Below are positions 44,822-52,895 of a DNA stretch of 64,000 nucleotides, piece after piece. Source of the stretch: Paraburkholderia sp. PGU19 (GTDB lineage: Bacteria > Pseudomonadota > Gammaproteobacteria > Burkholderiales > Burkholderiaceae). The DNA lies in the NCBI RefSeq assembly GCF_013426915.1, contig NZ_AP023180.1, positions 496,001 to 560,000 of the forward strand. Reading direction: 5' to 3'. Under the pieces are notes generated by a model that had not been told where the DNA came from, searched no databases, and saw nothing but the letters and a program-made list of their open reading frames with translations. Every line of letters starts with the position of its first letter. The stretch's first letter is position 1. The position numbers and the translations under genes are program-made.

Positions 44822-45229
44822 TTATTGCTGCTCGAGAAAGCGCTTCAGTTCAGCGAGATCGCGTTCGACCCACTGTGCGTCTGCGGCGAATTGCGCGTCG
44901 CTCATGCCCGCTGTCCGAAACAGCGTAAACAGTACTTCGCTGCCTTCGCGGTTCGCGATCACGCGCATCGGTATATAGATCTCGTCTCCCTGTCCGGTGC
45001 TCACATAGTGATCAAGCACGCCATACGGATTGCGCGGCGTAAAGCGGACGTCGACGGGTTTGCCGTCCGCGCTTTCGAAAGTCCATTGCGTGCCTTCGCC
45101 GCGAAGCGGCTTGCCGAGTCCCGACGCCCACTGCGCGAAGGACAGCGGATGCTCCATGAACGCGTACACCTCGCGCGAGTCGCGCGCGATCGCCACGCTG
45201 ATCGTTTTCGATTCGCTAATGTCGGCCAT
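44822..45229 (-). CDS. SRPBCC-family (START-like) protein
   Basis: A 135-residue small protein of the Bet v1/polyketide-cyclase fold. KTISVAIARDSREVYAFMEHPLSFAQWASG is the usual N-terminal strand and helix with a Trp, and GDEIYIPMRVIANREGSEVLFTLF forms the later strands. The ATG at 45229 has GGAG 7 nt upstream; another in-frame ATG at 45241 is possible. It binds a hydrophobic ligand or acts as an unassigned enzyme. It is convergent with the DeoR-type gene and has no clear pathway partner. Confidence 0.8.
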   Translation of the reverse strand: MADISESKTISVAIARDSREVYAFMEHPLSFAQWASGLGKPLRGEGTQWTFESADGKPVDVRFTPRNPYGVLDHYVSTGQGDEIYIPMRVIANREGSEVLFTLFRTAGMSDAQFAADAQWVERDLAELKRFLEQQ

Positions 45230-45659
45230 TGACGTCTCCATGTTGATGCAGCGGTGGGGTGCGTCTCAAGTTTCGCGCGCACCGTGCCGATATGAGATAG
45301 AGCGGCTTTATGACGCGTGGTTTAAAAGGCAATCGATAGGCTGCCGATCTACATCCCAACCACCGGAAATTACCGCGATTAAACATTTTGTATCAGAGTG
45401 TTCGCGCGCCGCGTTTTCCCGCGCCTGCACTTTACAATGCGGCTTTAATTTAGAAGGCTATTCCGACCCTTTAGCGGAAGATCGCATCAGATATGACGCG
45501 GCTCCGGGCGAGATGACGGATTGGCCCCGGCAACGCGCCGGACAGTTGAGGCCGCAACGAGGCGGCATGCTGCGCGCCTCCCCGTGGGTGTCTTTCGACA
45601 TCCGCTGATTGGGCGAGCCGCACGCATCCGGTCTTTGAACGAATCATGCGGGAGAGCAT
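45230..45659. other. 430-bp intergenic region without a recognised gene
   Basis: This lies between the SRPBCC gene and the NlpD-like gene. A lower-GC stretch at about 45360-45480 (with TTTACAATGCGGC) could hold the NlpD promoter. Open frames here have poor codon patterns, and I see no RNA gene. Confidence 0.45.
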
Positions 45660-46611
45660 ATGTCGAAGAATGGATTCGACAGGACCTGGGCCAGTTTTGC
45701 GAGCTTCACGCTCGCCTTGATGTTGGGCGCCTGCGCGCATGTCGGCGAGCAGGATGCGAACAGGAACGACGCGGCACCGGCCGCGCAGACGGCAGCCGAT
45801 CCGGCGCCCGCAGCGCCTGCGACCCAGATGGTCGCGCAGCCGGTTCCGCCCGTCGTCTATAAGGTGCGTCGCGGCGATTCGCTGGCGCGCATCGCGCGCA
45901 GCCACAACGTCACGGTCAAGCAAGTTGTCGCCTGGAATCATCTGAAGCCGTCCTCGCGCTTGCATATCGGGCAGGCGCTGAACGTCTCGGCGCCGGATGC
46001 GGTGAAGATGGTCGCCGTTCCGAACGGTCCAGCCGGTCCGGCTCCGGCGCAGGGCGCGACGCCGCCCAACGCAAATGGCGCCGCAGCGGCTTCGAGCGCA
46101 TCGGGCAGCACGGCAAGCGGTGCTGCCAGCAACACGAGCGGCACTTCAAACACGGCGGCATCGGCACCCGCAACAGCTGCCCCGCGCCGAGCGCTGCCGA
46201 CACCCGTGAAGTGAATGCCGAACTGGCGCGCCACGCGAAAGGCGTGTCGCTGATCTGGCCGGCGCAAGGCAATGTCGTCGAAGGCTTTCAGGCTGGCGAG
46301 ACGCGCGGCATCGAAATCGGCGGCAAGCCGGGTGACCCGATCCGTGCGGCCGCCGACGGCAAGGTCATGTACGCCGGCACCGGGTTGAACGAGTACGGCA
46401 GTCTCATCATCGTCCAGCACAACAAGGATTTCCTGACGGCCTACGCGCACAACCGCAAGCTGCTCGTGAAGACGGGCGATATCGTGCGCAGGGTCAGCAG
46501 ATCGCGGAGATGGGCAGCGAGAACAACTCGCGCGTGTCGGTGCTGTTCGAACTGCGCCGCGACGGCAAGCCGATCGATCCGATGCCGTTCCTGCCGCATC
46601 AGCGCGGATAA
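45660..46611 (+). pseudogene. NlpD-like LysM/M23 lipoprotein gene with two apparent frameshifts
   Basis: The first frame (45660-46214) gives a lipoprotein signal (TLALMLGACAH, lipobox LGAC), a LysM domain (YKVRRGDSLARIARSHNVTVKQV, then WNHLKPSSRLHIGQAL) and an Ala/Pro/Ser-rich linker, then stops. A second frame encodes the M23 domain (GVSLIWPAQGNVVEGF, IEIGGKPGDPIRAAADGKVMYAG, AYAHNRKLLVKTGDIV). A third encodes its end (GQQIAEMGS, VLFELRRDGKPIDP). One extra C in the C-run at 46180-46183 and one extra G in the G-run at 46491-46493 would restore a 317-residue protein. The family activates amidases or cleaves peptidoglycan in the envelope. The H-x-H site is degenerate, as in NlpD/EnvC activators. 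Confidence 0.8.
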
Positions 46612-46639
46612 GGCCCGCGTCGGCCTAACCCGCTGACGC

Positions 46640-47458
46640 TCAGTCTATCCACCGCAACACGGCGGCGACGATCGCTTCTGGCGCGTCTTCCTGCATCAGA
46701 TGTCCGGCGTTCTGCACGGGCTGAAAACGCGCGTCCGGGATCATGCGGGCCAGATGCCGCCCGCGTTCGATGGGAATCCACTGATCGTCTTCGCCCCACA
46801 GAATCTGCGTGCGGCAGCGTATCTGCGGATAGCGCGCTTCGACCTCGTCGGTGTAGCGCTGGTCCATCTGCGCGATCTGTCGGTAGAACGCCGGCTGTCC
46901 CACGTCGCCGAGCCACGGCGTGACGTAGGGCGCAAGCTCGTCGTCGGTGAGGGTCCTTGCGACCGCGCCGCGTATGTACGCGTTGACGACGGCTTCATGG
47001 ATATACGCGGGCAGACCGGCAAAAGCCGCCGCATGCTCGCGCACATGCCGCACGAACGGCGAACCCCACGGCGCGACCGCGACGGGATCGATCAGCGTGA
47101 GGCTTCTATAGTCGCAACCGTCGATCAGATGCGCGCGCAATGCCGTCGCCCCGCCGAAGTCATGAGCGACGACATCGGGCGCATCGAGTCCCCAATGTTC
47201 CAGCAGTGCAGCAAGCAAGCCGTTCTGCACGCCGAGCGACACATCCCCGCCTTCGCGCTTCTCCGATTGTCCATAACCGAGCAGGTCGTACACATGAACC
47301 TTGCGGTCATGTGCGAGATACGGCGCGATCCGGTGCCATACCCATGATGAAAACGGCGTGCCATGTATCAGCACGATGGGCGGCCCATCGCCGAAGACCC
47401 GATAACGAACGGATTGATCACGATACGTGAACTGTTGATCGAGCGTCCAGTGTGTCAT
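46640..47458 (-). CDS. Alpha/beta hydrolase with Asp nucleophile (dehalogenase/epoxide-hydrolase type)
   Basis: A 272-residue alpha/beta hydrolase. The oxyanion region is VLIHGTPFSSWVW. The nucleophile elbow reads VVAHDFGGATAL, placing Asp100 where esterases have Ser. This is the pattern of haloalkane and haloacetate dehalogenases and epoxide hydrolases. A catalytic acid lies in WGEDDQWIP and His in NAGHLMQEDAP. The cap domain is about residues 135-210. The substrate is unknown, and no catabolic partner is nearby. Confidence 0.88.
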   Translation of the reverse strand: MTHWTLDQQFTYRDQSVRYRVFGDGPPIVLIHGTPFSSWVWHRIAPYLAHDRKVHVYDLLGYGQSEKREGGDVSLGVQNGLLAALLEHWGLDAPDVVAHDFGGATALRAHLIDGCDYRSLTLIDPVAVAPWGSPFVRHVREHAAAFAGLPAYIHEAVVNAYIRGAVARTLTDDELAPYVTPWLGDVGQPAFYRQIAQMDQRYTDEVEARYPQIRCRTQILWGEDDQWIPIERGRHLARMIPDARFQPVQNAGHLMQEDAPEAIVAAVLRWID

Positions 47459-47721
47459 GCGTGTTCAACTCCGTTCGACATGCTTGCGAGTGTGGCTCGT
47501 TTTTGAGTCGATAAGGCCAGGCGTGCGCTGCAGCGTATTCTGTGCTCCCGCAGAATCTCACCTGGGCGACTCTGCAATATGCCGGAAGTCATCCAGGCGC
47601 ACTGCATGTCGCATTTCATCGCACCTGAAGCCGACTATGCAAAGGTGAGGGAATGCAGGAGCCGATGCCGGTTTCCGTTTCTCATACATCGACTCAAATG
47701 CGAAACAAACGAGTCGATTAA

Positions 47722-48126
47722 TCAACCCGCTTCAAGCGATTTCAATATCGGCGCGATTTGTCCGTGCGCATGCAAAATGTCGGGACTATTCTGCAAAATT
47801 TGCCGATAACGCGGCAGGAAAATATTGCCTGGTAAGTCTTCCGAGAAAAGACCGACAACAGATTCAACCGCGCCAATACGATCGGCACTGGTTGCTTCAT
47901 CGTCATCGAGAATCTCGTCGACATTCGCGATCATCACCGACAACGGATTGAGCCAGCGAAAGCCCGATCCATTGATCAGTACCTGCAGGAACGCGGCAGG
48001 CGTGACAGTGCCAAACTCCTTCTCATACAAGGCGCGCTCGTGATCGAGGATCGTCTTATGCAGCACGAGTAGCGGCTTGCGAATCTCGCCAAGAAACTGA
48101 ATGGCGCGCTCGTCGTTGATCTTCAT
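47722..48126 (-). CDS. Conserved-looking hypothetical protein next to the cellulose operon
   Basis: A 134-residue soluble protein of unknown function. The ATG at 48126 has CGGAG 7 nt upstream. The sequence is rich in Leu and Asp/Glu and predicted mostly helical (FLGEIRKPLLVLHKTILDHERALYEKEFG, shown here as one helix-rich segment). A DDDEATSADR loop follows. No signal peptide, membrane helix or metal motif is seen. It is divergent from bcsD across 332 bp and may share its control region; whether it takes part in cellulose production is unknown. Confidence 0.75.
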   Translation of the reverse strand: MKINDERAIQFLGEIRKPLLVLHKTILDHERALYEKEFGTVTPAAFLQVLINGSGFRWLNPLSVMIANVDEILDDDEATSADRIGAVESVVGLFSEDLPGNIFLPRYRQILQNSPDILHAHGQIAPILKSLEAG

Positions 48127-48458
48127 CGTTTGACTCCGGAAGCAGTAATGCATTGAAAGATACGTGAAGCTGGCTTGCATGTATGAGATGGAAGAAAATG
48201 CGCATTTCGAATGAAACATTTCAATGAACTACCCAGAGCCGAAACGAAAGAGCAAGCGCAAAATAATCGTTTCGTCGTCTGCCTTCCACATCAGAAACCA
48301 TGCCGGTTGCTTTTTTATAGGCAACTGAACGATGCTATGCTGGCGACGCCCATTATGACGATTCGCTGAACATAGCAATCTCTCTGCATGACGGTGTCCG
48401 ATACTGGAAGCAGTGCCTTCCGGGCAAACCCTACGCACCTGTCATCAACCTCTCGGAC
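48127..48458. promoter_or_regulatory. 332-bp divergent region upstream of the cellulose operon
   Basis: No convincing open frame is present. It holds an inverted repeat of CGAAACGA and TCGTTTCG (48240-48274) and a lower-GC stretch around 48300-48370 suited to a promoter. The main bcs promoter is expected here. Confidence 0.5.
48240..48274. promoter_or_regulatory. Inverted repeat upstream of bcsD
   Basis: Perfect 8-bp arms CGAAACGA (48240-48247) and TCGTTTCG (48267-48274) have centres 27 bp apart. It lies about 185 bp before the bcsD start and is a candidate regulator site for cellulose genes. Confidence 0.4.
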
Positions 48459-48923
48459 ATGCAAGACGAACACACGGCCACCTTGCTCGACTATTACACG
48501 CGACATCAGACTTCCGTGCAATGGCGCGGCTTTCTGACCGCACTCGCCGAAGAGTTCGAGACGCAGATTGATACATCACAGTTGCGCATGCTGATGTCCC
48601 GCATCGGCGCACGCTTTGCTGCAAAGCACCCGGCGGGCGAGTGCACGACGCTGGACGACCTCGCTGCGTTTCTCAACAGCATCTGGTCCGCACTCGACTG
48701 GGGTTTCGTTCGTCTTGCAGAGCGGGACGACTATCTGTCCATCGAACATTGCTGCGCGCCGCTTGCCGCATTCGGCGAACGGGCCGCACCGTGGGCTTCC
48801 GCTTTTCTCGAAGGCGCGTATCAGCACTGGCTGCACGAACTGGGCGCAGGCTCGCTGGCACTACAGGAATATCAAAGCGCCGAAGCGCACACATACGAAT
48901 TCAGACTGTTGAAAGCGCCCTGA
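48459..48923 (+). CDS. bcsD: Cellulose synthase accessory protein BcsD
   Basis: A 154-residue soluble protein matching the size of BcsD/AcsD (about 156), the periplasmic octamer that aligns glucan chains in Komagataeibacter. LLDYYTRHQTSVQWRGFLTALAEEF at the start and a C-terminal YQHWLHELGAGSLALQ helix fit the family; no signal peptide is seen, as in other BcsD. It leads the operon, 104 bp before bcsP. The Shine-Dalgarno is weak. Its presence makes this a bcsD-containing (type I-like) cellulose system. Confidence 0.85.
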   Translation: MQDEHTATLLDYYTRHQTSVQWRGFLTALAEEFETQIDTSQLRMLMSRIGARFAAKHPAGECTTLDDLAAFLNSIWSALDWGFVRLAERDDYLSIEHCCAPLAAFGERAAPWASAFLEGAYQHWLHELGAGSLALQEYQSAEAHTYEFRLLKAP

Positions 48924-49027
48924 CTAAACTTGACCCCAACGACGACGTTAACCAAATAGTGAAACAGTGGACGGACAGCTAGCGCTGTCGCAGTAAAGGA
49001 ATGCGCAGGACAAGCAGAGGAAACATC

Positions 49028-49879
49028 ATGAGCGTTTCAGACGACGTCGGTAATCTGTTCCGGCGCTTCGGTGGCGACGCCGGGCAATATCAGGAGGTGA
49101 CGCGTGACGACGACGCGAAGCATGCCGCGCTGCGCTGGCCATTGCTGAACGCGCTCGACATCGCGCACACCCAGCCCTTGCCGGACGCGGGCCGTCCCGC
49201 GTCGCCGGCGGCACGCGTCGAGCCGGCGCCACAGGCGTCGCGCCCACTCGCGGCGCAACAGGCAGACACGGTCGCTACGCCCGCCGGCTCCGAATCCACT
49301 GGACCGGCGCGCCCGCCGCTGTTCGCGCGCGGCCATCGCCACGCGTCGATGCCGCCGCCCGTCGCGCCCGCGCAAGTGGGCGCAAATCGCTTCAGCCCGC
49401 CGCCCACCGTCGCGGCTGCTGCGGATCGCACGCATGCCGCAGCCAATGCGCCGAGCATGTCGGCCGCGCCTGCTGCTCAAACACCCGCGTCCATCCCGCC
49501 TGCATCGACGGTTGCCGCAGCGCCTGCAACGCCCCCGGCTTCGCCGGCGTCGCGCGATGCCGCGCCGCAGCGCGAAGCACAACCCGTTCAGGCCGCCCCT
49601 TTTTTTGCACACGGCCAAACGTTTGCTTGTTCCCCATTTGAGAATCCCGCCGTGGAAGCCGCGCGGGCCAGGCCGCCGGCGACCGTACAGCAGCAGGGCG
49701 GTTCGATCCTCTCGGGGCTGTTCGGCGGCACGAAATCTTCGCAGCCAGAGGCGTCCGCCAAAGCACCGTCGAAAGACCTGTCGTCGCTCTTCGCCCGGCT
49801 GTCGCATGGATCGGCGGCGCCTGGCCGTTCACTGCGCGACACCTTCAGATCGCGCTTCAAGGCGGATGGTGGCGCATGA
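49028..49879 (+). CDS. bcsP: Cellulose biosynthesis protein BcsP
   Basis: A 283-residue, largely disordered Pro/Ala-rich protein. The short N-terminal motif DDVGNLFRRFGGDAGQYQEV resembles that of BcsP and BcsR proteins. A C-terminal motif includes SILSGLFGGTKS and DLSSLFARLSHG. It is thought to support assembly or placement of the synthase with BcsQ. The ATG at 49028 is preceded by AGAGGAAAC. Its stop overlaps the bcsQ start by 4 bp, which shows tight coupling. Confidence 0.82.
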   Translation: MSVSDDVGNLFRRFGGDAGQYQEVTRDDDAKHAALRWPLLNALDIAHTQPLPDAGRPASPAARVEPAPQASRPLAAQQADTVATPAGSESTGPARPPLFARGHRHASMPPPVAPAQVGANRFSPPPTVAAAADRTHAAANAPSMSAAPAAQTPASIPPASTVAAAPATPPASPASRDAAPQREAQPVQAAPFFAHGQTFACSPFENPAVEAARARPPATVQQQGGSILSGLFGGTKSSQPEASAKAPSKDLSSLFARLSHGSAAPGRSLRDTFRSRFKADGGA

Positions 49880-50664
49880 GAGTCGTTTCGGTTGTTTCGG
49901 CTAAGGGCGGTGTCGGCAAGACGACGCTCGCCGCGAATCTCGCCTCGGTGCTGGGCTCGAACGGACGTCGTGTGATCGCCGTCGACTTCGATCCGCAAAA
50001 CGCGCTGCGTCTGCACTTCGGCATTCCCATCGACAACTATGACGGCGTCTCCCGCGCGACCCTCGCGGGCGCATCGTGGCGCACGGTGATGTTCGACGGC
50101 ATCGACGGCATTACGGCGCTGCCGCATGGCGCACTGAACGAAGACGACAGGCGCGTGTTCGAAGCGCAGATCGACGCCGATCCGTATCTGATCCGCGTAT
50201 CGCTCGAAGCGCTCGCGCTCGATGCCGACGACATCGTGCTGATCGACACGCCACCGGGCGCGACCGCCTACACGCGTGCCGCGCTGGTCGCCGCGGACTT
50301 CGTGCTGAACGTCGTGATCGCGGATGCCGCTTCCTATGCGGCGATTCCGCAGATGGAGCGGCTGATCCAGACTTACGCGTTGCCGCGTCAGGACTTCATC
50401 GGCTATGGCTACGTGATCAACCAGGTCGACCAGAGCCGCAGTCTCACGAAAGACGTCGTCAAGGTGTTGCGCGATGCGCTCGACGATCATCTGTTCCCCG
50501 GCGTGATCCATCTCGACCAGGGCGTGAGCGAATCGCTTGCGTACGACACGACCGTGATCCACTACGATCCGCACAGCCAGGCGGCCGCCGATCTGCGCGC
50601 ATGCAGCGACTGGCTGGGCACGCGCCTGAACGGCCAGGCCCGGCTGCCGAGGAACGTCGCATGA
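49876..50664 (+). CDS. bcsQ: Cellulose synthase-associated ATPase BcsQ
   Basis: A 262-residue MinD/ParA-like P-loop ATPase of the YhjQ family. The deviant Walker A KGGVGKTT is at residues 10-17, VIAVDFDPQNALRLHFG follows, and VLIDTPPGATAYTR is Walker B. In E. coli, BcsQ is needed for cellulose secretion and polar placement of the complex. It overlaps bcsP and bcsA by 4 bp on each side. Confidence 0.95.
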   Translation: MRVVSVVSAKGGVGKTTLAANLASVLGSNGRRVIAVDFDPQNALRLHFGIPIDNYDGVSRATLAGASWRTVMFDGIDGITALPHGALNEDDRRVFEAQIDADPYLIRVSLEALALDADDIVLIDTPPGATAYTRAALVAADFVLNVVIADAASYAAIPQMERLIQTYALPRQDFIGYGYVINQVDQSRSLTKDVVKVLRDALDDHLFPGVIHLDQGVSESLAYDTTVIHYDPHSQAAADLRACSDWLGTRLNGQARLPRNVA

Positions 50665-52892
50665 GCACCGCACCCGAAGACATTCTCGACGCCGCCGACA
50701 ACGCGGCGCCGCGCCGCTCGCGTTTCGATCGCCTTGCCTCGCATCTGATCGACGGACGCATTCTGGGCAGCAAGCCCGTTACGATCCTGCTCGTACTGTT
50801 CGCGCTGGCGGCGCTGTTCTTCGTGTTCACGGTGCCGCTCGCGTTCGGCGAGCAACTCACCTTTGCGATCTGCTGCTTCGTCTGCGCGCTGCTGTTTCGC
50901 CGCGCGCAAGGACACTACGCGACGCTCGTGATGATCATGCTGTCGGTGATCGCGACTGGCCGCTATATGTACTGGCGTCTGACGGAGACGACATACTGGG
51001 AACGGCCGCTTGACGCCGTATGGGGTCTGCTGCTGGTGTCGGCGGAAGTGTATGCGGCGCTCGTGCTGATGCTCGGATACTTCCAGACCGCGTGGCCGCT
51101 CAGGCGCAAGCCGATGCCGCTGCCTGTGCATCGCAGCGCCTGGCCGACCGTCGATATTTTCATTCCCACTTATAACGAGCCGTTGTCGGTGGTGAAGCCG
51201 ACCATCTACGCGGCGATCGCGCTCGACTATCCGAAAGACAAACTGTCCATTCACGTGCTCGACGACGGTCGCCGCCCCGAGTTCAAGGCGTTTTGTGAGG
51301 AAGTGGGCGTCGCGTGGACGATCCGCTCGCACAATCGCCACGCGAAGGCGGGCAACATCAATGAGGCATTGAAGATCACCGACGGCGAATACTTCGCGAT
51401 CTTCGACTGCGATCACATCCCCACACGCTCGTTCCTGCAAGTGGGCTTAGGCTGGTTCCTGCGCGACAAGAAACTGTCGATGCTGCAGACGCCGCACCAT
51501 TTCTTCTCCGCCGATCCGTTCGAGAAGAACCTCGGCACGTTCCGCAAGGTGCCGAACGAAGGCGAGCTGTTCTACGGTCTCGTGCAGGACGGCAACGACC
51601 TGTGGAACGCAACGTTCTTCTGCGGCTCGTGCGCGCTCTTGCGCCGCACGATGGTGGAGGAGATCGGCGGCATCGCTGTCGAGACCGTGACGGAAGATGC
51701 GCACACGGCGCTCAAGCTGCACCGCCGCGGCTACACGACCGCGTATCTGTCGATCCCGCAGGCAGCGGGTCTCGCGACGGAAAGTCTCGGCGGCCACATC
51801 GGCCAGCGTATCCGCTGGGCGCGCGGCATGACGCAGATTTTCCGCATCGACAATCCACTGACGGGACGTGGCCTGTCGTTCGGCCAGCGGCTGTGCTATC
51901 TGAACGCGATGATGCACTTCTTCTACGGCATCCCGCGTCTGGTGTTCCTCACCGCGCCGCTCTCGTTTTTGTTCTTCAACGCGCACATCATCCAGGCGGC
52001 GGCGGGCACGATCGCGATCTTCGCGCTGCCGCACATGTTCCACGCGAACATCACGAACTCGCGGATGCAGCAGAAGTTCCGCCACTCGTTCTGGTCCGAA
52101 GTCTATGAATCGGTGCTCGCGTCGTACATCACGGCGCCGACGCTGCTCGCGCTGATCAACCCGAAGCTCGGCAAGTTCAACGTGACGGCGAAGGGCGGCC
52201 GCATCGACGAGCAATACTTCGACTGGGGCATTTCGCGCCCATACCTGATTCTGCTGGCGCTGAACCTGCTCGGCTTTATCGCCGGCTGCGTGCATATCGC
52301 GCTCAATTCCAGTTCGCACAGTGAAGTGCAGACGACGGTGCTGAACCTCGCGTGGACGGGCTACAACATGCTGATCCTCGGCGCGAGCGTCGCGGCGGCG
52401 CGCGAGCAGCGCCAGGTGCGCTCGACGCATCGCGTGGCGATGCGCATTCCGGCATCGCTGCGCTTTTCGACGGGCCGCACGCTGGTGTGCGAAACCGTCG
52501 ATTACGCGGAAGGCGGCGTCGCGCTGCAACTGCCTGCCGCGATCCAGGTGCCGTTGCACGAGAGCGTGGTCGTGTCGCTGTTTCGCGGCCACGAAGAGTT
52601 CGTGTTTCCCGCCGACGTCACGTATTCGGTACCGGGCCGCGTCGGCCTGAAGTTCGCGCCGATGACGCGCGAGCAGGAACTCGACTTCGTGCAGAGCACG
52701 TTCGCGCGCGCCGACGCCTGGACCGGCTGGGCGGAAGGACGCGAAGTCGACACGCCGCTCAGAAGCCTGTCGCACGTGATGCGGGTTGGCGTCGGCGGTA
52801 TCGGCGGGCTGTTCGAACATCTGTACGCCGACCTGCGCACATGGAGCGGTAGACGCAAGACGGCAGTAAACGACACGAAGAATGGAAAATAA
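50661..52892 (+). CDS. bcsA: Cellulose synthase catalytic subunit (UDP-forming)
   Basis: A 743-residue inner-membrane GT2 enzyme that polymerises UDP-glucose and extrudes the chain. N-terminal helices are at about 40-145. Catalytic motifs are DDG (201-203), DCD (249-251), TED (344-346) and QRIRW (382-386). A C-terminal PilZ domain begins about residue 585 with R587-x3-R591. The second PilZ motif reads DYAEGG (614-619), with Ala616 where Ser is usual, so c-di-GMP binding may differ. It overlaps bcsQ by 4 bp. The open frame extends far upstream in bcsQ but without support. Confidence 0.97.
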   Translation: MSTAPEDILDAADNAAPRRSRFDRLASHLIDGRILGSKPVTILLVLFALAALFFVFTVPLAFGEQLTFAICCFVCALLFRRAQGHYATLVMIMLSVIATGRYMYWRLTETTYWERPLDAVWGLLLVSAEVYAALVLMLGYFQTAWPLRRKPMPLPVHRSAWPTVDIFIPTYNEPLSVVKPTIYAAIALDYPKDKLSIHVLDDGRRPEFKAFCEEVGVAWTIRSHNRHAKAGNINEALKITDGEYFAIFDCDHIPTRSFLQVGLGWFLRDKKLSMLQTPHHFFSADPFEKNLGTFRKVPNEGELFYGLVQDGNDLWNATFFCGSCALLRRTMVEEIGGIAVETVTEDAHTALKLHRRGYTTAYLSIPQAAGLATESLGGHIGQRIRWARGMTQIFRIDNPLTGRGLSFGQRLCYLNAMMHFFYGIPRLVFLTAPLSFLFFNAHIIQAAAGTIAIFALPHMFHANITNSRMQQKFRHSFWSEVYESVLASYITAPTLLALINPKLGKFNVTAKGGRIDEQYFDWGISRPYLILLALNLLGFIAGCVHIALNSSSHSEVQTTVLNLAWTGYNMLILGASVAAAREQRQVRSTHRVAMRIPASLRFSTGRTLVCETVDYAEGGVALQLPAAIQVPLHESVVVSLFRGHEEFVFPADVTYSVPGRVGLKFAPMTREQELDFVQSTFARADAWTGWAEGREVDTPLRSLSHVMRVGVGGIGGLFEHLYADLRTWSGRRKTAVNDTKNGK

Positions 52893-52895
52893 CGC

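Noticed and set aside
45030..45608. 192-codon plus-strand frame over the SRPBCC gene and intergenic region
   Set aside because: The first part is antisense to the SRPBCC gene and the rest has no protein-like features.
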